Shown here: in pieces, positions 1 to 8,647 of the stretch | Position numbering within the stretch: the first letter of the stretch is position 1 | Layout: the number at the start of each line of letters is the position of its first letter | DNA from: Actinokineospora terrae | GTDB lineage: Bacteria > Actinomycetota > Actinomycetes > Mycobacteriales > Pseudonocardiaceae | DNA length: 64,000 nucleotides | Assembly (NCBI RefSeq): GCF_900111175.1 | Contig: NZ_FOGI01000009.1 | Coordinates: forward strand, 186,001 to 250,000 | Reading direction: 5' to 3' | Notes under the pieces: generated by a model | The model's database searches: none | The model's input: the letters and a program-made list of their open reading frames with translations, nothing else | Told to the model about the DNA's origin: nothing | Program-made: the position numbers and the translations under genes

Positions 1-1041
1 CTGGGCAGGCGGGGTGTCCTCCGCACCCAGTGCGGCTGCCGCGCGCCTCGGCCAGTACGGGTCGCGCAGCAGCTCACGGGCCAGCAGCACCAGGTCGGCA
101 GCCTCGTCCGCGAGGATCCGCTCGGCCTGGTGCGGTTCGGTGATCATGCCGACCGCCGCGGTGGCCACCTCGGCCTTGCGGCGCACGGCGTCGGCGAAGG
201 GGACCTGGTAGCCCGGCCCGACCGGGACCCGCGCGGTGGCCACGTTGCCGCCGGTCGACACGTCGATCACGTCGGCGCCCGCGTGCGCGAGTGCGCGCGC
301 GATCTCCACGGTGTCGTCGACGGTCAGCCCGCCCTCGGTCCAGTCGGTGGCCGACACCCGGACGAACACCGGGAGGTCGGGTCCGACCGCGGCCCGCACG
401 GCGCGGACGACGGCGAGTGGGAAGCGCAGCCGTCCGGCCTGGTCGCCGCCGTACTCGTCGGTCCTGGTGTTGCTCAGCGGCGACAGGAACTGGTGCAGCA
501 GGTACCCGTGGGCGGCGTGCACCTCGACGACCTCGAAGCCCGCCGCGACGGCGTTGCGCGCCGCCTGGGCGAAGGTCTCGACGAGCGCCTCGACGTCCGC
601 GGGGGCAAGCGCTTGCGGGACGGGGTAGCTCGCGCTGAACGGCTGGTCGGTGGGTCCGACGGTCTGCCAGCCGCCCTCGGCGACCGCGCCGTCGCCGTCG
701 TCCCACGGCCGGTAGACCGACGCCTTGCGCCCGGCGTGCCCGAGCTGCACCCCGGGCACCGCGCCCTGCGCCTTGATGAACGCGGTGATCGGCCGCCACG
801 CCTCGACGTGCGCCGCCGACCAGATGCCGGTGTCCTGCGGGCTGATCCGCCCGGCCGGTTCGACGGCGGTGGCCTCGGCGAACACCAGGCCGGCGCCGCC
901 GACCGCGCGCGACCCGAGGTGGACCAGGTGCCAGTTGTCCGGCAGGCCGTCTTCGGCGCTGTACTGGCACATCGGGCTGACCACGATCCGGTTGGGCAGG
1001 GTGACCGACCGGATGGTCAGCGGGGAGAAGAGCAGGCTCAC
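1..1041 (-). CDS. NADH:flavin oxidoreductase (old yellow enzyme, YqjM-like), 3' end cut by window
   Basis: FMN-dependent ene-reductase of the old yellow enzyme family, which reduces activated C=C bonds of enones with NAD(P)H in the cytoplasm. The translation opens with SLLFSPLTIRSVTLPNRIVV and SPMCQYSAEDG, the N-terminal FMN-binding strand with the Cys typical of YqjM-type enzymes. It then shows QLGHAGRKAS, EVHAAHGYLLHQFLSP, RVSATDW and, near the end, LARELLRDPYWP. The GTG start at 1041 has a GGAGGA ribosome site six bases upstream. The 347 codons visible are close to the usual family length (about 340-370), so only the C-terminus is missing. The family is certain; the substrate cannot be told. 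Confidence 0.92.
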   Translation of the reverse strand, partial: MSLLFSPLTIRSVTLPNRIVVSPMCQYSAEDGLPDNWHLVHLGSRAVGGAGLVFAEATAVEPAGRISPQDTGIWSAAHVEAWRPITAFIKAQGAVPGVQLGHAGRKASVYRPWDDGDGAVAEGGWQTVGPTDQPFSASYPVPQALAPADVEALVETFAQAARNAVAAGFEVVEVHAAHGYLLHQFLSPLSNTRTDEYGGDQAGRLRFPLAVVRAVRAAVGPDLPVFVRVSATDWTEGGLTVDDTVEIARALAHAGADVIDVSTGGNVATARVPVGPGYQVPFADAVRRKAEVATAAVGMITEPHQAERILADEAADLVLLARELLRDPYWPRRAAAALGAEDTPPAQ

Positions 1042-1136
1042 GGGTCCTCCAGGAATCAGTTCGCTCGGTGACGAACTTCCACGTCGACCCTAGTAAGCCC
1101 GCCCGGCCCCCGGTCTGTTCCCGTCCGGGTTCCTGG

Positions 1137-2630
1137 TCACACCCGCGCGGCCCGGCGCTTGCGCAGCGCGTTCGCCGCGGGCCAGAGCAACACGACGGCG
1201 ACGACCGCGTAGACCACGATCGAGAACGGCGTGTTCACCAGCCCGGTCAGCGACCCGTCGGAGAGCTGCAGCGCCCGGCGCATCTGCTGCTCGGCGGCAG
1301 GCCCGAGGATCACCCCGAGCACCGCGGGCAGCACCGGCAGCCCGTAGCGGCGCATGGCCAGCCCGATCACGCCGATCACGAACAGCACCAGCAGGTCGGC
1401 CACCTGCCCGCTGACCGCGTAGGCCCCGACCGCGGCGAAGAACAGGATGCCCGCGTACAGGTACGGCCGGGGGATCTTGAGCAGCTTGGCCCACACCGGG
1501 GCCAGCGGCAGGTTCAGCACCAGCAGCAGCACGGTCCCGACGAACAGGCTGGCGATCAGCCCCCACACCAGGGTCGGCTCCCGCTGGAACAGCAGCGGCC
1601 CCGGCTGGATCCCGTACTGCTGGAACGCGGCCAGCATGACCGCCGCGACGGCCGTGGTCGGCAGGCCGAGGGTCAGCATCGACACCAGGGTCCCCGCCGC
1701 GGACGCGCTGGCCGTGGCCTCCGGTCCCGCGACGCCCTCGATGGCGCCGTGGCCGAACTCGCTCTTGTCCTTCGCGAGCCGCTTCTCCACCGCGTAGGAC
1801 AGGAAGGTCGGGATCTCGGCCCCGCCTGCGGGCAGCGCCCCGAACGGGAACCCGATCAGCGGCCCGCGCAGCCAGGGCTTCCACGAGCGGCGCAGGTCGT
1901 CGCGGCCGAGCCAGGCCCGGCCGACCGGGATCGGCTCGGCGGGGCGGCGGCGCAGGTGCAGCGCGACCCACAGCGACTCGCCGACGGCGAACAGGCCGAC
2001 CGCGACGATGACGACGTCGATGCCGTCGGCCAGTTGCAGGGAGCCGAAGGTGAGCCGCTGCTGCCCGGTCATCTCGTCGAGCCCGACGAGGCCGATGACC
2101 AGGCCGATCAGCAGGGCGGCGAACCCGCGCACCCGGGAGGTGCCCAGCACCGAGGTCACCGCGATGAACGCCAGGACCATGATCGCGAAGTAGTCCGGGG
2201 CGCCGATGCCGACCGCGAGCGCCGCGACGGTCGGGGCGAGCAGGACCAGCAGGGTGGTGCCGATGAGCCCACCGGCGAAGTGCCCGATGGCGGCCGCCGC
2301 GAGCGCCTGGGAGCCGCGGCCCTTGCGGGCCATCGGGTTGCCCTCGATGGCCGCGACCACCGCCGCGCTCTCACCGGGGGTGTTGAGCAAGATCGATGTG
2401 GTCGAGCCGCCGAACATGCCGCCGTAGTAGATCCCGGCGAACATGATGAACGCGCCGGTCGGTTCGAGGCCGTAGGTGACGGGTAAGAGCAGCGCGACCG
2501 CCATGGCCGGGCCGATGCCGGGCAGTACACCGATGAAGGTGCCGAGCAGCACGCCGATCGCGGCGAGCGCGAGGTGCGTCGGGGTCAGCGCGGTGCCGAA
2601 CCCGGACATGAGCAGGTCGAAGGATTCCAC
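1137..2630 (-). CDS. tctA: Tripartite tricarboxylate transporter, large membrane subunit TctA
   Basis: The large integral membrane subunit (497 aa) of a TctABC secondary transporter, which takes up di- or tricarboxylates with a periplasmic-type binding protein. The N-terminal half has the family hallmarks: GVLPGIGPAMAVALLLP, YYGGMFGGSTTSILLNTPGE and the second motif EFGHGAIEGVAGPEATASA. About ten to twelve hydrophobic segments are spread through the protein. The GTG start abuts the stop of the upstream small subunit, so the two are translationally linked. It is the last gene of a tctC-tctB-tctA operon that is divergent from a citrate-type two-component system. Substrate is probably a carboxylate (inference). 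Confidence 0.93.
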   Translation of the reverse strand: MESFDLLMSGFGTALTPTHLALAAIGVLLGTFIGVLPGIGPAMAVALLLPVTYGLEPTGAFIMFAGIYYGGMFGGSTTSILLNTPGESAAVVAAIEGNPMARKGRGSQALAAAAIGHFAGGLIGTTLLVLLAPTVAALAVGIGAPDYFAIMVLAFIAVTSVLGTSRVRGFAALLIGLVIGLVGLDEMTGQQRLTFGSLQLADGIDVVIVAVGLFAVGESLWVALHLRRRPAEPIPVGRAWLGRDDLRRSWKPWLRGPLIGFPFGALPAGGAEIPTFLSYAVEKRLAKDKSEFGHGAIEGVAGPEATASASAAGTLVSMLTLGLPTTAVAAVMLAAFQQYGIQPGPLLFQREPTLVWGLIASLFVGTVLLLVLNLPLAPVWAKLLKIPRPYLYAGILFFAAVGAYAVSGQVADLLVLFVIGVIGLAMRRYGLPVLPAVLGVILGPAAEQQMRRALQLSDGSLTGLVNTPFSIVVYAVVAVVLLWPAANALRKRRAARV

Positions 2631-3158
2631 TCACAACACCCCCATCAGCGGTCCACCGGGCAGGGGCACCCCGAGCAGGTTGTTGAACACGACGTAGGTG
2701 ACCAGCGCCATGCCCGCCGCGATGAGTGGGTCCCGCACCAGTTCACGACTGCCGAGCGCGTAGGCGGCGCCCCAGAACAGGACCGTGCCGGAGATCGGGA
2801 ACCCGAGCAGCCCGATCAGCGCCGCGTTGGCCAGGAACGCCCCGGACAGCAGCAGCACGGTCTTCCAGTCGCCCGGTTCGGACAGGTCGACGTCCTCGCC
2901 CGCCTCGGCCTCGCCCTTGCCGCCGCGCAACACATCCCTGGCCAGCAGGGCGGCGACCAGCAGCAACAGGCCGCCGACCAGCACGGGTACCGCCTCGGGG
3001 CCGACCGGGCCGCGCTGGGCGAAGTCGGTGGGGATGCTCAGCGCGTCGGTGAGCACCAGGACGCCGAGCGCGGCGAGCACCACGCAGACGCCCAGTTCGG
3101 AGTGCTCGCGCAGCCACTGCCGGTCGAACCGCGGCCGGTTCCCGGTGAGCGCGCTCAT
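2631..3158 (-). CDS. tctB: Tripartite tricarboxylate transporter, small membrane subunit TctB
   Basis: Small membrane subunit (175 aa) of the Tct transporter. Four hydrophobic segments are visible: roughly residues 22-42, 58-78, 105-130 and 145-165, with the loop between the second and third rich in acidic residues. TctB proteins are poorly conserved in sequence, and the call rests on topology, length and position between the binding protein and TctA. Its ATG overlaps the stop of tctC (ATGA), and its stop is followed directly by the tctA GTG, so all three are co-translated. Confidence 0.85.
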   Translation of the reverse strand: MSALTGNRPRFDRQWLREHSELGVCVVLAALGVLVLTDALSIPTDFAQRGPVGPEAVPVLVGGLLLLVAALLARDVLRGGKGEAEAGEDVDLSEPGDWKTVLLLSGAFLANAALIGLLGFPISGTVLFWGAAYALGSRELVRDPLIAAGMALVTYVVFNNLLGVPLPGGPLMGVL

Positions 3159-4147
3159 GCCAGCCCCAACTCCCTCAGCACGTCGGCGACCCTGGCGTTC
3201 TCGGCGGCGAGGAACCTGCCGAACTCCGGGCCGGTCTGGAACGCGTCGGTCCACCCGTTGCGCCGCAACGACTCCTGCCACGCGCCGGAGCCGTGCAGGT
3301 CGGTGAGCAGCGTGACCAACCGGTCGCGCGCCGTGTCGGTGATGCCGGGCGGGGCGACGACACCGCGCCAGTTGGTGAAGTCGACGTCCACACCGGACTC
3401 CTGCAACGTCGGGGCCTGCACGCCGGGGATCCGCTTGCCGCTGGTGACGGCCAGGACGCGCAGCTCGCCCGCCTGGATCTGGTCGCGGTACTCGCCGATG
3501 CCGGACACACCGAAGGCGACCTTGCCGCCGAGCACCGAGGCGAGCAGCTCGCCGCCACCGTCGAAGGGCACGTAGTTGACGTCCCTCGGGGCCAGCCCGA
3601 CGGCCTTGGCCATCAGCATCGGCGCGAGGTGGTCGGGTCCGCCGGGGGACGAGCCGCCGCCGACCGGGACCGCGCCCGGGGTCGCCTTCCAAGCCGCGAT
3701 CAGCCCGGCCAGGTCGGTGTAGGGCGAGTCCTTGGCCACCACCACGATGTCCGGCTCCTCGATGAGCCTGGCGATCGGGGTGGTGTCGGCCAACGACGAG
3801 GGCGACTTGTTCGTGTAGACGCTGCCGACGACGCCCAGGCCCATCGACATGATGAGCTTGTCGTTGCCGCGCTCGTTCACCAGGCGACCGAGGCCGACAG
3901 TGCCACCGGCGCCAGGCAGGTTGAACACCTCGATGCCGCTGGACAGTCCGCTGTCCTCGATCGACTTGACCGCGGTTCTCGCCGTGATGTCGTAGCCACC
4001 GCCTGGCGAGTTCGGCACCAGCACGCGCAGGCCGCGCACACCGGTGCTGTCGGAGTCTCCCGAGCTGAGCAACGGGGGCACCAGCAGCACCGCCGCCAGG
4101 GCGGTCAGCGCGGCGGCCAGCGGCGATACGCGCACTGTGCCTTTCAT
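3155..4147 (-). CDS. tctC: Tripartite tricarboxylate transporter substrate-binding protein TctC
   Basis: Extracytoplasmic solute receptor of the Bug/TctC family (330 aa). It has an N-terminal hydrophobic segment (about residues 8-27), probably an export signal or anchor. The mature part shows family features: RVLVPNSPGGGYDITART, NLPGAGGTVGLGRLV, a VVAKDSPYTDL strand and VPFDGGGELLASVLGGKV. It has no lipobox Cys, so anchoring would be through the uncleaved segment or the protein is secreted. First gene of the operon; the 138-base gap to the divergent sensor kinase must hold the promoters of both. Confidence 0.93.
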   Translation of the reverse strand: MKGTVRVSPLAAALTALAAVLLVPPLLSSGDSDSTGVRGLRVLVPNSPGGGYDITARTAVKSIEDSGLSSGIEVFNLPGAGGTVGLGRLVNERGNDKLIMSMGLGVVGSVYTNKSPSSLADTTPIARLIEEPDIVVVAKDSPYTDLAGLIAAWKATPGAVPVGGGSSPGGPDHLAPMLMAKAVGLAPRDVNYVPFDGGGELLASVLGGKVAFGVSGIGEYRDQIQAGELRVLAVTSGKRIPGVQAPTLQESGVDVDFTNWRGVVAPPGITDTARDRLVTLLTDLHGSGAWQESLRRNGWTDAFQTGPEFGRFLAAENARVADVLRELGLA

Positions 4148-4219
4148 ACGGTGACCCGCCCCTCATTTCGTCGAATGCAAGCATGTTGCCCCCGAGTTAC
4201 GGCTGTTGTCTCCTTGCGG

Positions 4220-4237
4220 CCACAGCGGTCGTTGTGG
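4220..4237. promoter_or_regulatory. Imperfect palindrome in the tctC/sensor-kinase divergent promoter region
   Basis: The intergenic region holds CCACAGCGGTCGTTGTGG, whose 8-base arms match at 7 positions. It is the clearest dyad in the 138 bases between the divergent tctC and kinase genes. CitB/DcuR-type regulators normally control the adjacent transporter, so this is a reasonable operator candidate, but no consensus supports it. Confidence 0.3.
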
Positions 4238-4285
4238 TCCTTGTGTTCACGGGCTGAGCCGGGTGAGTCAGGGCACACTGGTGCG

Positions 4286-5839
4286 ATGGCTGGACGGGGC
4301 TCACTGGCGCGCCAACTGCTCGGTTGGCAGGTGGTGGTCGTGGTGACCCTGCTCGGCGCGGTCGCGGTGTTCTCGGCGATCCAGGCGCGGTCGGCGTTCC
4401 AGACCACCGAGGGCCGCCGGATGCTGTCGGTGGCCGAGGACGTCGCCGCGACCCCGGGCGTGCGGGCCGCGCTGGCCGACCCGCTGCGCTACCACCAGCT
4501 GCCGCCCTTCGCGGAGAGCGCGCGCAGCCTCTCCGGCGCGGACGGCGTTCTGATCGCGTTGCCCGCGTTGCGGGTGCTGACCTCACCGGACCCGGCGCAG
4601 GTCGGCGGTCCGCTGCCGATCGGGGACAGCACTGTCCAGTCAGGACGGTCGTGGGTCGGCGAGGTGGGACCCTACCTGGTGGCGCACGTGCCGGTGATCG
4701 GCGACGACGGCACGGTGATCGGGATCGTCGCGGCCGAGGCGGACCGGCCCTCGTTCGTGGCGGGCGTGGTGCACTCGCCCGGCGAGGCGCTGCTGATCCT
4801 CGGGGTGGCGACGGTGCTCGGCGTCGGCGGGTCGCTGCTGGTGGCCAGGCGGGTGAAGCGGCAGACGCTGGGGCTGGAGCCGACCGAGATCGCCGGGCTG
4901 GTCGAGCACCGGGAGGCGATGCTGCACGGGATCAAGGAGGGCGTCGTCGGCCTCGACCAGCAGGGCAGGGTGACGCTGGTCAACGACCACGCGCGTGCGC
5001 TGCTGTCGCTGCCCGACGACGCGGTCGGGCGGCCGGTCACCGACTTCGAGTTCAACGACCGCGCGCTCGACGTGCTCAGCGGCCGGGCCGAGGGCGCCGA
5101 CCAGATCGTGCTGCGCCGCGGCCGGGTGCTGATCATGAACCGGATGCCGATCGGCGGCGGGGACGGCGGCGTCGGGTCGGTGGTGACCTTGCGCGACCGC
5201 ACCGAGATCGTCGCGCTGCGGCACGAACTGGACGCCAACCGGGCCACCACGGACACGCTGCGCGCGCAGGCGCACGAGTTCTCCAACCGGCTGCACACCA
5301 TCGCGGGCCTGATCGAACTGGGCGAGTACGACGAGGTCCGCCGCTACGTCGACCGGGTCAGCCACACCCGGTCCGCGTGGCAGTCGGAGGTCGGTTCGCA
5401 CGTGGCGGACCCGGCGGTGGCCGCGCTGCTGGTGGCCAAGTCGAGCCTGGCCGCCGAGCAGGCCGTGGGGCTGCGGCTGGCGCCGTCGAGCCGGTTGGGC
5501 CCGGTCGACGAACACCTGTCGGCGGACCTGGTGACGGTGCTGGGGAACCTGGTGGACAACGCGCTGGACTCGGTGCGCGGCGGTGGCGGCTGGATCGAGG
5601 TCGCGCTGACCCACGACGACGGGGTGGTGCTGGTGGTGGTGCGCGACTCGGGGCCGGGGGTGGCGCCGGACCTCGCCTCGGAGGTGTTCCGGCACGGGTT
5701 CACCACCAAGGCGGCGGAGGAGGGTGGGCAGCGCGGTCTCGGGCTCGCGCTGACCCGCCAGACCTGCCTGAGCCGCGGCGGCACGATCGAGGTCGACGGC
5801 GCCGTGTTCACCGCCCGGCTGCCGGAGGTGCCCGCGTGA
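4286..5839 (+). CDS. CitA/DcuS-like sensor histidine kinase
   Basis: Membrane sensor kinase (517 aa) of the citrate/C4-dicarboxylate class. Order of parts: a transmembrane helix at about residues 12-33, an extracytoplasmic PASC-like ligand domain, a second helix near residues 170-188, a cytoplasmic PAS domain around 210-300, a dimerisation helix with HEFSNRLHTIAGLIELG (phospho-acceptor His about 330), and an ATPase domain with the N box NLVDNALDSV, DSGPGV and GLGLAL. The HEFxNxLHxI box is diagnostic of the CitA family. The ATG at 4286 is chosen because it directly precedes the first helix; the reading frame stays open further upstream. Its stop overlaps the response-regulator GTG. Confidence 0.93.
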   Translation: MAGRGSLARQLLGWQVVVVVTLLGAVAVFSAIQARSAFQTTEGRRMLSVAEDVAATPGVRAALADPLRYHQLPPFAESARSLSGADGVLIALPALRVLTSPDPAQVGGPLPIGDSTVQSGRSWVGEVGPYLVAHVPVIGDDGTVIGIVAAEADRPSFVAGVVHSPGEALLILGVATVLGVGGSLLVARRVKRQTLGLEPTEIAGLVEHREAMLHGIKEGVVGLDQQGRVTLVNDHARALLSLPDDAVGRPVTDFEFNDRALDVLSGRAEGADQIVLRRGRVLIMNRMPIGGGDGGVGSVVTLRDRTEIVALRHELDANRATTDTLRAQAHEFSNRLHTIAGLIELGEYDEVRRYVDRVSHTRSAWQSEVGSHVADPAVAALLVAKSSLAAEQAVGLRLAPSSRLGPVDEHLSADLVTVLGNLVDNALDSVRGGGGWIEVALTHDDGVVLVVVRDSGPGVAPDLASEVFRHGFTTKAAEEGGQRGLGLALTRQTCLSRGGTIEVDGAVFTARLPEVPA

Positions 5840-6495
5840 TCAGCGTTCTGGTGGTGGACGACGACTTCATGGTCGCGCGGGTCCACTGTGGATACATCGA
5901 GCGCACGCCTGGCTTCAGCGTGGCCGGGGTCGCCCACACCGGTGCCCAGGCGCTGGCGCTGACCGCCCGGCTGCGCCCGGACCTCGTCCTGCTCGACATC
6001 TACCTGCCGGACATGGGCGGCCTGGAAGTCCTGCGGGAGCTGCGCAACGGCCAGGCCCAGCCGGACGTCATCGTCATCAGCGCCGCCACCGACGTGGACA
6101 CCGTCCGGGGCGCCCTGCGCGGCGGCGTGCTGCACTACCTCGTCAAACCGTTCGCCTACACCGCGCTGCACGACCAGCTGCGCCACTTCGCCACCGTCCA
6201 CACCAGACTCGGCGAGCTGACGAGCGCCGACCAGGCCGCCATCGACGAGGTCTTCGGCGCCCGGCCCCGCTCCGCGCTGCCCAAGGGGCTCACCGAGCAG
6301 ACGGCCGCCCTGGTCGAGCAGGTCCTGCGCGCCGCGGACCCGGACATCTCGGCGGCCGAGTGCGCCGCGCGGTCGAACATCTCCCGGGTCAGCGCCCGCC
6401 GCTACCTGGAGCACTTCGTCGACGCCAACCGCGCCGAGGTCCGCCTGCGCTACGGCGGCACCGGTCGCCCAGAACGCCGGTACCGCCTGCGCTGA
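5836..6495 (+). CDS. CitB/DcuR-like response regulator
   Basis: Two-component response regulator of 219 aa. The receiver domain has the acidic pocket VVDDDF, phospho-acceptor Asp about 54 in LLDIYLPDMGG, and the conserved Lys about 104 in YLVKPFAY. The C-terminal 90 residues carry a helix-turn-helix (SAAECAARSNISRVSARRYLEHF) as in CitB/DcuR. The GTG start overlaps the kinase stop in GTGA, giving fixed stoichiometry. The likely target is the divergent tctCBA operon (inference from position and family). Confidence 0.94.
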   Translation: MISVLVVDDDFMVARVHCGYIERTPGFSVAGVAHTGAQALALTARLRPDLVLLDIYLPDMGGLEVLRELRNGQAQPDVIVISAATDVDTVRGALRGGVLHYLVKPFAYTALHDQLRHFATVHTRLGELTSADQAAIDEVFGARPRSALPKGLTEQTAALVEQVLRAADPDISAAECAARSNISRVSARRYLEHFVDANRAEVRLRYGGTGRPERRYRLR

Positions 6496-6924
6496 CTAGT
6501 CGTCCGGCGGGCGCTTGCGCGTCTGCTTGGTCTGGGAGCGTTGCTTCTTGGCCGTGAGGCGGCGTTCGCGGGAACCGCGGGAGGGTTTGGTGTCGCGACG
6601 GGACGGGGGCGGCGGAGCGGCGGCCTGGCGCAGCAGGGCGGCCAGCCGCTCGCGGGCCGCGGTGCGGTTGGCCAACTGCGCCCGGTACTCGCTGGCCGCG
6701 ATGGTCAGCACCCCGTCCACCAGCCGGTTGCCGAGCCTGGCCAGCATCCTGCCGCGCAGCGTGTCCGGAATGGACGGTGACCTGGCGACGTCGAACGACA
6801 GCTCCACCCGGCTGTCGGCGGTGTTCACGCCCTGGCCACCGGGACCGGACGACCGGGAGAACCGCTCACGCAGCTCACCCGCCGGTACGACCAGCGTCGC
6901 GGACACCACCAACTCATCAGGCAC
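6496..6924 (-). CDS. arfB: Peptidyl-tRNA hydrolase ArfB-like ribosome rescue factor
   Basis: Small release-factor-like protein of 142 aa that frees stalled ribosomes by hydrolysing peptidyl-tRNA. The catalytic loop SSGPGGQGVNTADSRVEL (about residues 25-42) contains the universal GGQ. The codon-recognition domains of RF1/RF2 are absent. The C-terminal tail is rich in Lys/Arg (RRLTAKKQRSQTKQTRKR), as in ArfB/YaeJ, where it enters the empty mRNA channel. The start is GTG. Its stop directly abuts the stop of the response regulator on the other strand. Confidence 0.9.
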   Translation of the reverse strand: MPDELVVSATLVVPAGELRERFSRSSGPGGQGVNTADSRVELSFDVARSPSIPDTLRGRMLARLGNRLVDGVLTIAASEYRAQLANRTAARERLAALLRQAAAPPPPSRRDTKPSRGSRERRLTAKKQRSQTKQTRKRPPDD

Positions 6925-6962
6925 GCGTACCAGGATGCCTTAGCGGGCAAACGGGTTTCCGC

Positions 6963-7739
6963 TCAGGAGTACAAACCGGTGCCGGTCTCCAGCAGCGTCT
7001 TGAGGTCGCTGAGCACCTGCGGCCAGCCGCCACCGGCGTTCTCGACCTCGCCTGCGACCTGGGCCCCGGTCTGCGGCGCACCGTCGACGTCGTGGGTGAG
7101 GGTGAGCGAGCACACGCCGTTGTCGCCCTCGGCGATCTCGTAGGTGAGCCGGGTGACGGGCTCGTCGAGCCAGGTCGGCCGCCAGGTCTGCACCAGGCGG
7201 CGGGGCGGGTCGGACTCGATGACCTCGCCCTCGACCACGCACGCGGTCGACTCGATGCCGGGCATGTGGTCACCGGCGAGGGTCTTGAACACGCCGCCGG
7301 GGCGCAGGTCGTAGTCGACGACGCCGCGGTAGCCGTAGCGGGTCGACCACTCGGGGTCGACGATCGCGGTCCAGATCGCCTCCGGGGTGGCCTTGATGTA
7401 GACGCGGTGCACCTGAACGGTGGTCACGGGGTTCTCCAGTGTGTGTTTCAAGTGGACGAGCGCGGCCAGCCCGGGCTCGGTGTACTTGTCGATCCAGCGG
7501 TCGTGCACGAGCCGGATGGGCACGGCGTTGAGGAAGTGCAGCTTCTCCCGCCCGCGGCGCCGGGTGGTGATCAACCCGGCTTCCTCGAGCAGCCGCAGGT
7601 GCTTCATCACACCGAACCTGGTCATGTCCACATCGGACTCAAGCTCGGACAGCGTGCGCCCGCCCCCGGCGAAGAGCCGGTCGAGCAACCGCCGCCTGGT
7701 CGGGTCGGCCAGCGCCTTGAAGACCAGGTCGTCGCTCAC
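6963..7739 (-). CDS. ArsR-family winged-helix domain fused to SRPBCC (AHSA1-like) domain
   Basis: Two-domain protein of about 258 aa. Residues 1-90 form an ArsR-type winged helix (FKALADPTRRRLLDRLF, MTRFGVMKHLRLLEEAGLI, RRRGREKLHFLN). Residues about 110-255 form a START/Bet v1-like SRPBCC fold (VYIKATPEAIWTAIVDPEW, LVQTWRPTW, ETGTGL at the end). In two-gene versions these halves are a repressor and an AHSA1-like protein; here they are one chain, a known arrangement. The GTG at 7739 gives the usual family N-terminus. A GTG at 7769 is in frame, but it would place coding sequence over a perfect palindrome, so the shorter start is preferred. Confidence 0.88.
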   Translation of the reverse strand: MSDDLVFKALADPTRRRLLDRLFAGGGRTLSELESDVDMTRFGVMKHLRLLEEAGLITTRRRGREKLHFLNAVPIRLVHDRWIDKYTEPGLAALVHLKHTLENPVTTVQVHRVYIKATPEAIWTAIVDPEWSTRYGYRGVVDYDLRPGGVFKTLAGDHMPGIESTACVVEGEVIESDPPRRLVQTWRPTWLDEPVTRLTYEIAEGDNGVCSLTLTHDVDGAPQTGAQVAGEVENAGGGWPQVLSDLKTLLETGTGLYS

Positions 7740-7753
7740 CCGGTCGAAGATAG

Positions 7754-7769
7754 GTGACCATATGGTCAC
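7754..7769. promoter_or_regulatory. Perfect 16-bp palindrome, candidate ArsR operator
   Basis: GTGACCATATGGTCAC is a perfect palindrome 14 bases upstream of the preferred start of the ArsR-SRPBCC gene. ArsR-family repressors bind such dyads over their own promoters, so autoregulation is likely. The binding itself is inferred. Confidence 0.55.
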
Positions 7770-7810
7770 ATGTCAACGCGGACGAGGGCCAGGCACGGGA
7801 TCGCGCGTGG

Positions 7811-8587
7811 TCAGGGGGTGATGCCGGGCAGCGTCGCGATCTTGACCAGCATCGAGTCGGGCAGCACCTGGTCGAGGCGCCCGTGCGTGCCCGCGGTCTC
7901 GGTGACCTCGACCGTCACCGAGTCGGACCGGTCGGCGACGACCTGGACCACGGTGGGGCCGTTGTCCGGGAAGTCCCTGCTGGTGCGCACCTTCGCGCCC
8001 CCGACGGCGGTGGTCGTGCAGTGCGGCAGCGGCTTGCCGGTCGAGGGGTTGACGCAGTCCATCATGTGCGTCAGCGCCGCGGTGAAGTAGACGCTGATCT
8101 GGAGCAGGCGATCACCCTTGGGCGTCTCCAGGGTGACCTTGAGTTCACCGCCGTCGAACTCGTACCACTGGCGGCCCGCGGTGATGGCGACCGGGCGCAC
8201 CCCCGCGGGCCAGGGCAGAGCCGAGTCGCGCAGCGCGTAGTAAGACCGCTCCAGGGTCTTGGTGGTGACCGTCGTCCTCGGCGTCTCGGTCGGCGCGCCG
8301 GGCAACAGCACCGGGGAGGTCGGCAGCGGCTCGGGCGTCGCCGTGGACACCGGGCCGGAGGGGGAAGCGGGCAGGACCGAGGGCCCGCTGAGGCCGAGCG
8401 CGCCACTGGACAGCACCGCCGCGCCGAACACGGCCACCGCCACCGCGGCCGCCACCCCGCCGGTCGCCGCCGCCCTGCGCCGCCGCAACCGCCGCCGCCC
8501 ATCAGCGACGACCCCGTCCCGGTCGAAGCCGAGCGGCGGCTCGGCACCGAACGCCCGACCCAGCAGGTCACGCACCTCGTCGGTCAC
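7811..8587 (-). CDS. Single-pass membrane protein next to a SigE-type sigma factor (possible anti-sigma)
   Basis: Protein of 258 aa with a short cytoplasmic N-terminus, a basic stretch (RRRLRRRRAAA), one transmembrane helix (about residues 40-65), a Pro/Ser/Thr-rich linker and an extracellular C-terminal domain with two Cys residues. It lies 60 bases downstream of a SigE-family sigma gene on the same strand, the usual place for a regulator of that sigma factor. The typical zinc anti-sigma HxxxCxxC motif is absent, so a role as anti-sigma factor is only inferred from context. The start is GTG. Confidence 0.7.
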   Translation of the reverse strand: MTDEVRDLLGRAFGAEPPLGFDRDGVVADGRRRLRRRRAAATGGVAAAVAVAVFGAAVLSSGALGLSGPSVLPASPSGPVSTATPEPLPTSPVLLPGAPTETPRTTVTTKTLERSYYALRDSALPWPAGVRPVAITAGRQWYEFDGGELKVTLETPKGDRLLQISVYFTAALTHMMDCVNPSTGKPLPHCTTTAVGGAKVRTSRDFPDNGPTVVQVVADRSDSVTVEVTETAGTHGRLDQVLPDSMLVKIATLPGITP

Positions 8588-8647
8588 AACTGCCCCTCCA
8601 CCCGATCACGGCCACCCTCCGTCGCACGCCCCCCGATCCCGTCCCGC

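Noticed and set aside
3293..4285. Long open frame upstream of the sensor-kinase ATG
   Set aside because: It is antisense to tctC and has the Arg/Pro/Ala-rich composition of high-GC shadow frames. The kinase sequence begins cleanly at the ATG at 4286.
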